A DNA stretch of 64,000 nucleotides, from assembly GCF_036226445.1 (NCBI RefSeq), contig NZ_CP108474.1, positions 1,302,001-1,366,000 of the forward strand, in the 5' to 3' direction. A program made the position numbers and the translations under genes. Shown one piece after another: positions 7,679 through 15,133 of the stretch; positions within the stretch are counted from its first letter, which is position 1; the number at the start of each line of letters is the position of its first letter. The DNA comes from Streptomyces sp. NBC_01255. Lineage in GTDB: Bacteria > Actinomycetota > Actinomycetes > Streptomycetales > Streptomycetaceae. Below the pieces are notes generated by a model. The model did not search any database. It had not been told where the DNA came from and was given only the letters and a program-made list of their open reading frames with translations.

Positions 7679-8316
7679 CGCACCCGTACGAGAACGACCA
7701 CACCCCGGATCCCGGCCCGCACCACAACTCGGTCTCGAGGCGAGCAAGTTATCCCCTTGGATACTCCGCCTTGAGCGGAGTATCCAAGGGTTCCCCCACC
7801 CCTCCGGGGCAGGGGAACGTCCGGCGCCGGGGGTCGCCTGACGAAGAGGCAGCGACCGAGGGCGGATCGCGGCCAGGAGGACAGGAACGGGGCGCAGAGC
7901 GTGCCGAGCCCGATCTCGTCCCGCCGACGAAACCCCGTACCCGTCGCCGCAAATACCAGCGCCGCCAGCGTCCCCACGTACGCAACACGCGATTCAGTGA
8001 CGACGAGCTCGCTCGTGTGACCGCCGGCGCTGCCGCCGCCGGTCTGACCGTCGCCGGCTTCCTCGCCCGTGCCGCCCTCAGCGCCGCTCGCGACCTCGAC
8101 CGAACTGCCAGCGTGGTCGCCGGAGAGCGAGAGGTCATCGCCGAGGTCTTCGCCGCACGCCGCCACCTCGGCCACGTCGGCAACAACCTGAACCAGCTCA
8201 CCCGCGCGATCAACGCCGGAGCGCACCCGCCCTCGCTCGACGCGGTCCTCATGGCCACCGAACGGGCCGTCCAGCGGGTCCAGCACGCCACCGACCGGCT
8301 CCTCGCCCAGAACTAG
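7675..8316 (+). CDS. MobC-like relaxosome accessory protein
   Basis: The protein has 213 residues from ATG 7675. The C-terminal 110 residues match plasmid mobilization MobC-type proteins: a ribbon-helix-helix-like N-part (NTRFSDDELARVTAGAAAAG, LTVAGFLARAALSA) and the signature LGHVGNNLNQLTRAINAG. Such proteins bind oriT and help the relaxase open and nick the DNA. The first about 60 residues are low-complexity and are encoded across a striking double inverted repeat (7754-7818). The N-terminus may therefore not be translated; the only other start nearby is the TTG at 7771 in the hairpin loop. The relaxase gene follows 15 nt downstream. Confidence 0.8.
   Translation: MTHPYENDHTPDPGPHHNSVSRRASYPLGYSALSGVSKGSPTPPGQGNVRRRGSPDEEAATEGGSRPGGQERGAERAEPDLVPPTKPRTRRRKYQRRQRPHVRNTRFSDDELARVTAGAAAAGLTVAGFLARAALSAARDLDRTASVVAGEREVIAEVFAARRHLGHVGNNLNQLTRAINAGAHPPSLDAVLMATERAVQRVQHATDRLLAQN
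7754..7818. other. Putative origin of transfer (oriT): two consecutive inverted repeats
   Basis: CCCTTGGATACTCCGC (7754-7769) pairs perfectly with 7775-7790 across a 5-nt loop. Immediately adjacent, GTTCCCC (7790-7796) pairs with GGGGAAC (7812-7818), with an inner CCCC/GGGG stem. A long perfect hairpin beside mobC and relaxase genes is the classic setting of oriT, and the nick would be expected just 3' of the first repeat. No database match was made, and nic is not located. Confidence 0.55.
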
Positions 8317-8331
8317 GAACACACGACAGGC

Positions 8332-10056
8332 ATGATCCCCAGGATCCAGAAGCGCGGGCAGCGCACCCTCGGCCTCCTGTACTACCTGTACGGGCCGGGC
8401 AAGTACGAGGAGCACACCGACCCGCACCTGGTCGCGTCCTGGGACGACAACGCCCCCGACCCTGGGCGCCGCGAGACCGCCACCCTCAAGCAACTCCAGC
8501 AGCTACTGGACCAGCCCTTGGAGAACATCGATGCCTCCGAGCGACCGACGAAGCATGTGTGGCATCTGTCCGTCCGCAACGCGGCCGAGGACCGGCTCCT
8601 CTCGGACGAGGAGTGGGGTGCCATCGCCCGCCGCATGGTCGCCGTCGCAGGAATCGACGACCCCGAACAGGGCGAGGCGGGATGCCGTTGGGCAGCGGTA
8701 CGACACGCCGACGACCACATCCACATCGTCGCCACCCTCGTCCGAGAGGACGGCTACAAGCCCGACCTCAACAACGACGCGTCCCGCGTCCAGGCCGCTG
8801 CCCGGGCCCTAGAGGTAGAGCTGGGGCTTCGCCGCCTCAACAAGGGCGACGGCACCGCCGCGCAGCTGCCCACCAGCGCCGAACGCCACAAGGCGGAGCG
8901 CCAGGGGCGCGATCGCACCGCGCGGGAGGAACTGCGCGAGACCGTGCGCCGAGCGATCGCCGGCGCGACGAGCGAGGCCGAGTTCTTCGACCGGCTGGCT
9001 TCCGCCGGCCTGCTGATCCGCAAGCGGGTCGCCCCGTCCGGGGACCTGCTCGGGTATAAAGTCGCGCTCCCCGACGACCGCAACGCCCAAGACGAGCCGG
9101 TGTTCTACCCCGGTGCTCGGCTCGCTCCGGACCTGTCCCTTCCCCGCGTCCGCGAGCGCTGGGCCGCCGGTCCTCTCGACCCCGAGCCCGCGAACGCGGA
9201 GCCGTCGACGCGTCCGGTGGCAAGCAGTCCGGCGTCGGCGCGCCGGCAAACAGCCTCGGCCGCCTGGCAGGCAGTGCTCATCGTTGAGAGCGGAGACGAC
9301 AGGGTCGTCGCCGCCCACATCGCGGCGGCCGGCGAGGTACTCGATGCGCTCGCCAAGACCTCCGCCGCACACACCCGCAGCGAACTGCGTGAAGCGGCCT
9401 TCGTGTTCGAGCGCGCCTCCCGCTCGCACGTCCGGGCCGAACGCGGGCGCGACCGCGCCCTGCGGCAGGCCGCCCGCGAGCTCGTCCACAGCGGCCCTGC
9501 CCTCGGTCGCGGGGAAGACGGTGCGACCACGGCGATGGCCATCGACATGCTGTTCTTCCTGATCACCGCCGCCGCTCACTGGCACGCGAGGAAGAACCAC
9601 GCCCAACAGGCCGCCGCCGCACATCAGGCCGCCGTGCACCTGCGAGCCGCGTACGAGGCGGCCGCCACCCAGCCCCTCGGCGCGCTCTACAAACGCGGTC
9701 GGCATCTCGCCCGTACCGTGCAACAGCGGCAGACGGCGTTGCTGCGCGAGGCGCTGCCACAACTGGCCGAGCAGATCCTCGCCGAGCCCGGCTGGTACGC
9801 GCTCGCGGCCACGCTCAGCGACGCCGAGGCCGCGGGCCACGACCCCGCCTCCTTGCTCGCCGAGGCCGCCGGGCGGCGGGAGCTGACGAGCGCGGATTCG
9901 GTCAGCGACGTGCTCGTGTGGCGGCTTCGCCGCTCCGCGGACCTGCCCGCCGACACCACCGACCAGGTGCCCGCCGGTCGTGCTGAGGGGACGTTGACGC
10001 ACCGTACGAAGGGATCGGAGCGCGGCCTGTCGGGAGCTCCGCGCCGCAAGAAATGA
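8332..10056 (+). CDS. Relaxase / mobilization nuclease
   Basis: The protein has 574 residues from ATG 8332. It has the relaxase fold signatures of MobA/VirD2-type nucleases: an N-terminal tyrosine-rich motif LLYYLYGPGKYEEH (residues 15-28, candidate catalytic Tyr), a central histidine strand KHVWHLSVRN (74-83), and the metal-binding motif RHADDHIHIV with H125, H129 and H131. It would nick oriT, stay covalently bound to the 5' end and be piloted into the recipient. Residues beyond about 300 are alanine-rich helices of unknown role. No T4SS or TraB/FtsK-type pump is visible nearby, so the element appears mobilizable rather than self-transmissible. Confidence 0.9.
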   Translation: MIPRIQKRGQRTLGLLYYLYGPGKYEEHTDPHLVASWDDNAPDPGRRETATLKQLQQLLDQPLENIDASERPTKHVWHLSVRNAAEDRLLSDEEWGAIARRMVAVAGIDDPEQGEAGCRWAAVRHADDHIHIVATLVREDGYKPDLNNDASRVQAAARALEVELGLRRLNKGDGTAAQLPTSAERHKAERQGRDRTAREELRETVRRAIAGATSEAEFFDRLASAGLLIRKRVAPSGDLLGYKVALPDDRNAQDEPVFYPGARLAPDLSLPRVRERWAAGPLDPEPANAEPSTRPVASSPASARRQTASAAWQAVLIVESGDDRVVAAHIAAAGEVLDALAKTSAAHTRSELREAAFVFERASRSHVRAERGRDRALRQAARELVHSGPALGRGEDGATTAMAIDMLFFLITAAAHWHARKNHAQQAAAAHQAAVHLRAAYEAAATQPLGALYKRGRHLARTVQQRQTALLREALPQLAEQILAEPGWYALAATLSDAEAAGHDPASLLAEAAGRRELTSADSVSDVLVWRLRRSADLPADTTDQVPAGRAEGTLTHRTKGSERGLSGAPRRKK

Positions 10057-10139
10057 CTATCGGCTCTGTGAATAGAACCTGGTCAGGGGCTTGTGGCACG
10101 GTCATGATGCATGCACGACGAGACGAGGGAGAACCACGG

Positions 10140-10595
10140 GTGTTTCACCGGATACGCCGGCGCCGCACGGACCAGGTGATCATTGCGATACAGCAGCAGG
10201 CGGGAATCACGGCGTGGCTGGCCGTCCAGGTGCCGCCCGTCGACTCCTGCCAGCCGACTGCAGCCGACATGGGGCCGGCCACCGGCCCGACGGCCACGGC
10301 GGACGACTTTCTGCCACCAGATCTCCGAGTGCCCAGCCACGACCAGCTCGAGGGCCGCATGATGCCCCGGCCTCAACCCCTCGTCATCGAGGATGAGGTC
10401 GTCGTCTGCGCAGAGTGCGGGGAGTACCGGGACTGGCTCATCCTCTCCACTCGCGCCGAGATCTGGCTGCGCTGCCGTGCCGGACACCAGCAAGTCGAGC
10501 CTCGCCTCGACACCGCCTGGTACAACCGCGCCGCCGGCCCTGCGGACGCGACGCACGCTTCGTTCGAGGACTGCCTGCGGCACCTCGGCCACTGA
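10140..10595 (+). CDS. Unknown protein with cysteine-rich C-terminal segment
   Basis: GTG 10140 is preferred (151 aa) because GAGGGAG lies 8 nt upstream. The frame also contains an ATG at 10053 that overlaps the relaxase stop, and a later ATG at 10362 preceded by GAGGG. The C-terminal 75 residues (VVVCAECGEYRDWLILST, IWLRCRAGH) have a CxxC...C...H arrangement suggesting a zinc ribbon. The N-terminal part is proline-rich and poorly structured. It is probably cotranscribed with the relaxase. Function is not recognised, and start choice is the main uncertainty. Confidence 0.5.
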   Translation: MFHRIRRRRTDQVIIAIQQQAGITAWLAVQVPPVDSCQPTAADMGPATGPTATADDFLPPDLRVPSHDQLEGRMMPRPQPLVIEDEVVVCAECGEYRDWLILSTRAEIWLRCRAGHQQVEPRLDTAWYNRAAGPADATHASFEDCLRHLGH

Positions 10596-10670
10596 CCCCT
10601 CCCCCTGCGACCCCATCGGGCCCACTGGCCCGCACTGTCCGACCTGTCACCGACAACACCGGGGTCCCCA

Positions 10671-11382
10671 TGCGCGTTCGCGCCGTCTCCATCCTCGGCC
10701 TCACGGCCGTCACGGCCCTCTCCGTACCCGCCTGCTCCACCCCCTCCCACAGCTCCACGGGGCCCACCCCACCCTCTGCTCCACGGCGTCTCCCTCCGCA
10801 CCCGTCGCTCCCACCAGTGCGCGGGCCGACAACGAGACACTTCTGTCCTCGGCGGCGCTGGAGCCGCTCCTGCTCGACGAAGACGACCTCGGCAGCGACT
10901 ACACCCGCAAGAACGAACGGCCCAGCCGCTACGACGACGTCACCGTCCTGGGCTGCCCGGCCCTCGACGAACTCGGCGGCATGGCTGCCACCGGCGGCTC
11001 GCTCGCCCTCCCCCACAAGGCGAAGGCGTCCTTCACCTACGCCGGCGGCGGTTCGGAAGTGTTCGAGGAGCTGTACAGCGACTCTGCCGACAAGCTGTCG
11101 GACCGCATCGGCCGGATCTTCGACGCCATGACCGGCTGCCCCGAGTACCAGCTCCTCACCGGCAGCACCGCCATCGACATCACGACGCAAAAAACAGCAG
11201 CCCCCCAGCTCGGCGACGAGCAGTGGAGCCAGCTCCTGACCTTCTCCGTCGGCGGACGGACCACGGTCGTCAAGCAGACCGCGGTCCGCACCGGGGCCGT
11301 GCTGCTGATCATCTCCGGCTCGCCAGCCCTCGTCGACCGGCACCTCGGGAAGGCGCACGCCAAGATGAGCGCGCCGCGCTGA
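10671..11382 (+). pseudogene. Lipoprotein gene with a frameshift near 10760-10790
   Basis: ATG 10671 opens a typical lipoprotein signal (MRVRAVSILGLTAVTALSVP followed by AC, lipobox VPAC), but the frame is lost after about 35 residues in a low-complexity Ser/Pro/Thr stretch. The mature part continues one frame over from about 10780: a long conserved-looking domain (LEPLLLDEDDLGSDY, CPALDELGGMA, EVFEELYSDSADKLSDR, TVVKQTAVRTGAVLLIISG) to the stop at 11382. A one-base gain (or two-base loss) in the G/C-run region around GGGGCCCACCCC explains it. It resembles sensor-domain-type lipoproteins of Streptomyces. It could be a real pseudogene or a sequencing error. Confidence 0.65.
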
Positions 11383-11534
11383 CTTCTGTTTTTCGTTCAT
11401 CAGTGCCCCGGCAAGACGTGCTGCGGGTACCGATGAGCCCGCTATTGGACGGCGTCCTGACTCAAGGGGCGGGCGCGTGAATGGGATTGAGTATGGTCGC
11501 AGCCCCGACTCGTCTGCTGTGAGGTCTGCTCTGC

Positions 11535-12197
11535 ATGGATGCCACTGACGGCTACCCCAGTTACCCAGTCACCGTCCGGATGAACGGAACAGTCCTCTCA
11601 GGCCACACTAACGTTCCAATTCCCGAGGACCGCTGCTGCTTCGCCTCGTATCTTGGCTTCTCATCGGAGGAGTCCGTGGAGAGTACGGCGATACACGAGG
11701 CGGGGCATGCGGTCGCCGGGTTCCTCGTGGGAGTGCCGGCTGTGCCCGTCGAGGTCGTCGTCGACCCCCCGTGTCCCGAGTGTGGTGCCTTCCGTGCACA
11801 CGGCCGCAACGCGAGCGTTCCCCTGAACATAGCGTCAGCCTCGGACACGCTGATGGTTCTGGCTGCCGGGGTACAAGCAGAACTCCTCTGGAACACGTCG
11901 AAGGGAGAACTAACTCCAGAGAGACGTTGGGCAATCGAAGTAGGCGGGTTCGGCGACCAGGAGCTTGCCCAGCAGGTGGCCGAGGCCACCGCGACCGTGC
12001 CAGGCAGCGGATGGAGTGCACTCGACTACGGACCGCCCGGCCCAGGGTTGCCGCCGTGGAACTGGGCGTACCAACAGCAGCGGGCACTGGTCGCGCTGAC
12101 CGTTGCCTGGCCCCGCGTCTCGGCGATAGCCGAGCACCTGACACGCGAGAACCTGATGACGGCGGAGGCCGTCACCGACCTGTTGACCTCGCAATGA
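11535..12197 (+). CDS. Stand-alone M41-like zinc metallopeptidase
   Basis: The protein has 220 residues from ATG 11535, with GAGG 10 nt upstream. It has the M41 (FtsH peptidase) signature TAIHEAGHAVAGFLVG with the HExxH motif at H54-E55-A-G-H58. Downstream are the FtsH-like block LAAGVQAELLW (E117) and GFGDQELAQQV, where D142 is a candidate third zinc ligand. The end (AEHLTRENLMTAEAVTDLL) also matches the helical end of FtsH peptidase domains. There is no AAA+ domain and no membrane helix, so it is a soluble peptidase-only version. A role in cleaving a mobile-element or host regulator is conceivable, but the substrate is unknown. Confidence 0.7.
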   Translation: MDATDGYPSYPVTVRMNGTVLSGHTNVPIPEDRCCFASYLGFSSEESVESTAIHEAGHAVAGFLVGVPAVPVEVVVDPPCPECGAFRAHGRNASVPLNIASASDTLMVLAAGVQAELLWNTSKGELTPERRWAIEVGGFGDQELAQQVAEATATVPGSGWSALDYGPPGPGLPPWNWAYQQQRALVALTVAWPRVSAIAEHLTRENLMTAEAVTDLLTSQ

Positions 12198-12233
12198 CTC
12201 CCAACGGGCTTGGACGGCGCGAGGCCCGGCGCA

Positions 12234-12274
12234 CCACGAAGCCCGGCATCTGAATCAGGGGCCGTGCTTCGTGG
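12234..12274. terminator. Hairpin between convergent genes
   Basis: CCACGAAGC (12234-12242) pairs with GCTTCGTGG (12266-12274). After one mismatch, CGGC (12244-12247) pairs with GCCG (12261-12264). It lies between the M41-like gene and the convergent DUF317 gene. Confidence 0.65.
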
Positions 12275-12329
12275 AACGCGTACGGGTAGCTCGCCTCCCC
12301 ATCGAGAGCTGAGGGGCAGGCATCGGTGT

Positions 12330-13151
12330 TCAGCTGGCAGGGGCGCGAAGGAGCCTGTCCTGGGTGCTTGCGGGCAGCACTCCACGTAGGACCGGGGCAC
12401 TGGAGCTGAGCGAGGCGGCGAAGCGCGCGACGAGGTCGTGCGGCACGCTGGCGCTGAAGGAGGCGGCCCACAGGTAGGACTCCCCTGGAGCGGGTTCCGC
12501 CCACGCCTGCCATCCGACCGGACCCACGACGTCGGCCCCAGCAGTGAGAGCGCGCGGGTCGGCATCCTGAATGAGGGGCGGAACCTCGCCGAGGCTGAGG
12601 TGCGAGGTGAAGGTGGGGTCCGTCGCCCCTGCGTCGGGCTGGTCGATGTCGCGGAGCCAGCCATGCGCCGTGGCGGCGTCGAGGACCGAGTCGGGCCCGG
12701 CGAAGGCGGTGGCGGTCTCCTCACGGGCGTCGAGCGCGACGAGGAAGTCTGTCAGGACTTCACCCGGGACGTCGGTCGTGAAGTAGGCCGACCACTGCGC
12801 GAGCGGACTGTCGGTGTCCACGCGGGCGGACACCTGCCAGGCGACCGGAAGCTCGCCCAGGTGGAACGGCTCGTCCGTCAGGGCCCATTGCGCCCATCGG
12901 AGAGTGTCGGGGCTGATGTGAAGGACGGTGCTGCGCAGGACCTGCCGGTCTTCCGGTGTCTCGTCCGGCTCCTGGCGTCCGCGGACGATCGCGAGACTCG
13001 TCCAGGCGAGGCCGGCGAGCGTGTCCGCGACGGCGTCGTAGAGACGTCCGTCGTCACCGGCCAGGTGGCGGGGGCCGACCCAGTAATGGGACTGGTCGCT
13101 GCTCGGGGTGGATGGTTCGAGCGGGGAGTTGTGGTTCAGGTGCGCCTCCAA
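12330..13151 (-). CDS. DUF317 domain protein
   Basis: The protein has up to 273 residues. The first start in frame is TTG 13151, with no clear ribosome site, so the N-terminus is uncertain. It has two copies of the DUF317 module common in Streptomyces: YWVGPRHLAGDDG, then WSAYFTTDVPGEVLTDFLVA, and in the second half GWQAWAEPAPGESYLWAASF followed by VPHDLVARFAASL and an Arg near the end. Function of the family is unknown; members cluster in mobile and subtelomeric regions. It is the last gene of a leftward three-gene set (13907 to 12330) with a 15-nt gap to the upstream gene. Confidence 0.75.
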   Translation of the reverse strand: MEAHLNHNSPLEPSTPSSDQSHYWVGPRHLAGDDGRLYDAVADTLAGLAWTSLAIVRGRQEPDETPEDRQVLRSTVLHISPDTLRWAQWALTDEPFHLGELPVAWQVSARVDTDSPLAQWSAYFTTDVPGEVLTDFLVALDAREETATAFAGPDSVLDAATAHGWLRDIDQPDAGATDPTFTSHLSLGEVPPLIQDADPRALTAGADVVGPVGWQAWAEPAPGESYLWAASFSASVPHDLVARFAASLSSSAPVLRGVLPASTQDRLLRAPAS

Positions 13152-13166
13152 GAGCTGTGCACGGGG

Positions 13167-13451
13167 CTACTGCCCGCCGATCGGGCAAGCAGATCGGCGG
13201 GGGCGGCGCGGGGGCGCCAGCACGGGCGCCTGCCACGTGAGGGCGACGGCCGCCTTGGGCGGAAGAGGACCAAGCTGGCTGTCCTCGTCCCACCCCTCAG
13301 CCAGGTAGACGACGGGCTTCTGCTTCTCGTCCAGGGCTTCGACGATCTGCGCTGCCCGGTGGGCCATGGGGAAGAACGGGTTCATCGCCAACCGCAAAGG
13401 CGTGCTGCGATCACACGCGGAGAGGCGATCGATGAGGTCGCCGACGGTCAT
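13167..13451 (-). CDS. Small conserved unknown protein, DUF317 cluster
   Basis: The protein has 94 residues from ATG 13451, with GGAG 9 nt upstream; a TTG at 13466 is an alternative with GGAGG further upstream. It begins MTVGDLIDRLSACDRSTPLR and continues LAMNPFFPMAH, VVYLAEGWDEDSQLGPLPP, a pattern seen in small actinobacterial accessory-region proteins. It ends in a basic, proline-rich tail. It lies between two DUF317-type genes on the same strand. The function is not known. Confidence 0.6.
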   Translation of the reverse strand: MTVGDLIDRLSACDRSTPLRLAMNPFFPMAHRAAQIVEALDEKQKPVVYLAEGWDEDSQLGPLPPKAAVALTWQAPVLAPPRRPRRSACPIGGQ

Positions 13452-13553
13452 CTCCGGTCGCTCCAATTGGGGGAAGCCTCCTTGAGTTCACGGGTGTCTT
13501 TGGGCAGGTGGACTCTCGAACCGCCTGATGTACAGGGGACTCGAGGCTCGCCC

Positions 13554-13907
13554 TCACAGGGGCCGGGAGGTCTCCAGCACACGGGCCACGGCGGCGGCCA
13601 CAACGGCGGCCGGCGTCTGAGTGTCGAAGGCAATGTTGTAGCCGGGCACCGTCGCGGTACCGGTGACGGCGATCTTCCAACCCTCACCGTCGGTACCGGG
13701 GCGACCGAGCGGATACCAGCCGAGGTAGAAGCGTCCGTCCTTGGAGCTGACGTGCACATCGGCCCGGTCGTCCACAACCACGTGAAAGTCATTGGCGGAG
13801 AATTGGTCCATCACGAGCGTGGGCTGGCCCGGACCAAGCTGCCATTCGCGCAGTCGCAGGGCCTGGATAGTGGTGGAGAATCCGGGGCTCACAGGAGCCG
13901 CGGTCAT
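13554..13907 (-). CDS. DUF317-like protein (single module)
   Basis: The protein has 117 residues from ATG 13907, with GAGG in the AG-rich GTGAGGTGAAGGCCC about 8 nt upstream. It contains one DUF317-like unit: LGPGQPTLVMDQFSAND, then FYLGWYPLGRPGTDGEGWKI and YNIAFDTQTPAAVVAAAVAR. It is probably the first gene of the leftward set with the two DUF317-cluster genes. Its function is unknown, and it is shorter than two-module family members. Confidence 0.6.
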   Translation of the reverse strand: MTAAPVSPGFSTTIQALRLREWQLGPGQPTLVMDQFSANDFHVVVDDRADVHVSSKDGRFYLGWYPLGRPGTDGEGWKIAVTGTATVPGYNIAFDTQTPAAVVAAAVARVLETSRPL

Positions 13908-14232
13908 GGGCCTTCACCTCACTGACCTGTGGGTTTCGGGGAAGGTCGTCTACGTTGACATGCCCCAAACCCGTTGGCCAGTCTTCCGTGGATCTTTCCT
14001 GTCTGCCTCAGGCGAACTGTGTCCTTTGTCATCCTGTAGGGTCTCAAATTTTGCGGAACAATCTCAGCCCCGATGGCACATCGGTGGCACTTATGCCGTC
14101 ATTGTGAGACTCCTTGGTGTCTTGTCGCATTGAAGCTGTCGGATTCTCACTCGTTCTCATTCGCGGTGTCGTATTCTCGCTGCGGCACTGCTGAACGGCG
14201 GCATCCGGACGCATCGTGTCTACGCTTGGGTT
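13908..14232. other. Intergenic region between divergent genes
   Basis: This 325-bp AT-richer stretch separates the DUF317-like gene (leftward) from the HEPN-motif gene (rightward) and must hold both promoters. A TTGACATG hexamer-like site lies near 13957. Positions 14033-14051 (CCTGTAGGGTCTCAAATTT) match 45419-45437 at 17 of 19 bases, suggesting a shared dispersed sequence. No gene was found. Confidence 0.45.
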
Positions 14233-14958
14233 GTGGACAACCGCGTACCGATCTGGGTCTGGCACTACTTCTCCTTGGACCACGCCCGCGCCGCGAGCTC
14301 TTTCTCCCGCAAGTGCGGCGAACTGGAAGCCCTGGCACCGAGCTCCGGTGACGAAGACACCGCGCCCATCGGTACCAGGTCGGACCACCGCTCCTACGCG
14401 ACATCTTCCGTGCTCGCGTCCGGAGCCTTCATCGAGGCATGCATCAACGAGTTCATCCTCACGGCCTCAAGAGACGACCTCGCGCACGTCGAAGGCGCCG
14501 AAGCCCGGACAGGACTGGAGCTGAACGAACGGCAGCAGATCACGGCCGCTGGCAGGGACCTCTCGAAGGAGTCCAAAACGCTTGAGCGATACCAGAAGGT
14601 GCTGCAGTTGCTCGGGCGGGAGCAATTCGACCGTGGCGCCCGTCCCTTCAGCGAAGCAGCTCTGCTCATGAGGCTGCGCAACGAGCTGGTTCACTACAAA
14701 CCTCAGTGGCGCCCCGAGCACAGCGATGAGCGGCGAAGTACTGACCAGCACAACTTGGTGGTTGGGCTCATGGAGCGGAAGTTCACGCCGAACCCCTTCT
14801 ACGCCGACTCCATGAACCCCTACTTCCCGGAAAAGTGCCTCGGCCACGGCTGCACCAGCTGGGCATGGAACAGCGCTCTGAAGTTCGCCGACTGCTTCTT
14901 CAGCCGCGCAGGAACCACCTGGATGTACGAGAACGCCCGATACACTCTGCAGCCCTGA
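14233..14958 (+). CDS. HEPN-motif protein, possible RNase or toxin/defence factor
   Basis: The protein has 241 residues from GTG 14233 (weak ribosome site). It is predicted mostly helical. The helix LLMRLRNELVHYKPQWR carries R149-N150-x3-H154, the Rx4H motif that forms the RNase active site of HEPN domains. A further conserved segment is SVLASGAFIEACINEFIL (residues 59-76), typical of the first helix of RiboL-PSP-HEPN-type proteins. Such domains occur in toxin-antitoxin, abortive infection and RNA-processing systems. No antitoxin partner is adjacent: the next gene is convergent. The family placement is by motif only. Confidence 0.6.
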   Translation: MDNRVPIWVWHYFSLDHARAASSFSRKCGELEALAPSSGDEDTAPIGTRSDHRSYATSSVLASGAFIEACINEFILTASRDDLAHVEGAEARTGLELNERQQITAAGRDLSKESKTLERYQKVLQLLGREQFDRGARPFSEAALLMRLRNELVHYKPQWRPEHSDERRSTDQHNLVVGLMERKFTPNPFYADSMNPYFPEKCLGHGCTSWAWNSALKFADCFFSRAGTTWMYENARYTLQP

Positions 14959-15133
14959 GTGCCCGATTCTGCGAAAGCCAGGTCGACTGAGAACACCGCC
15001 CCCCCCCAGCAATTGCAAACGACCTGACACCCCAGCAGGTCAAGGGCTCGCCATCTGACAGACGCGACGTGACAGGACACCTGGTCGGAGCTGCGCCCCT
15101 TCGGGTGATGACGGACCGGGGCCCGGTGGGGGG

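Noticed and set aside
12438..13925. 495-codon plus-strand frame over the DUF317 cluster
   Set aside because: Antisense to three genes with recognisable DUF317 patterns; it has no family match.
14999..15007. Run of nine C residues
   Set aside because: A homopolymer between convergent genes; it does not affect a reading frame and needs no special explanation.
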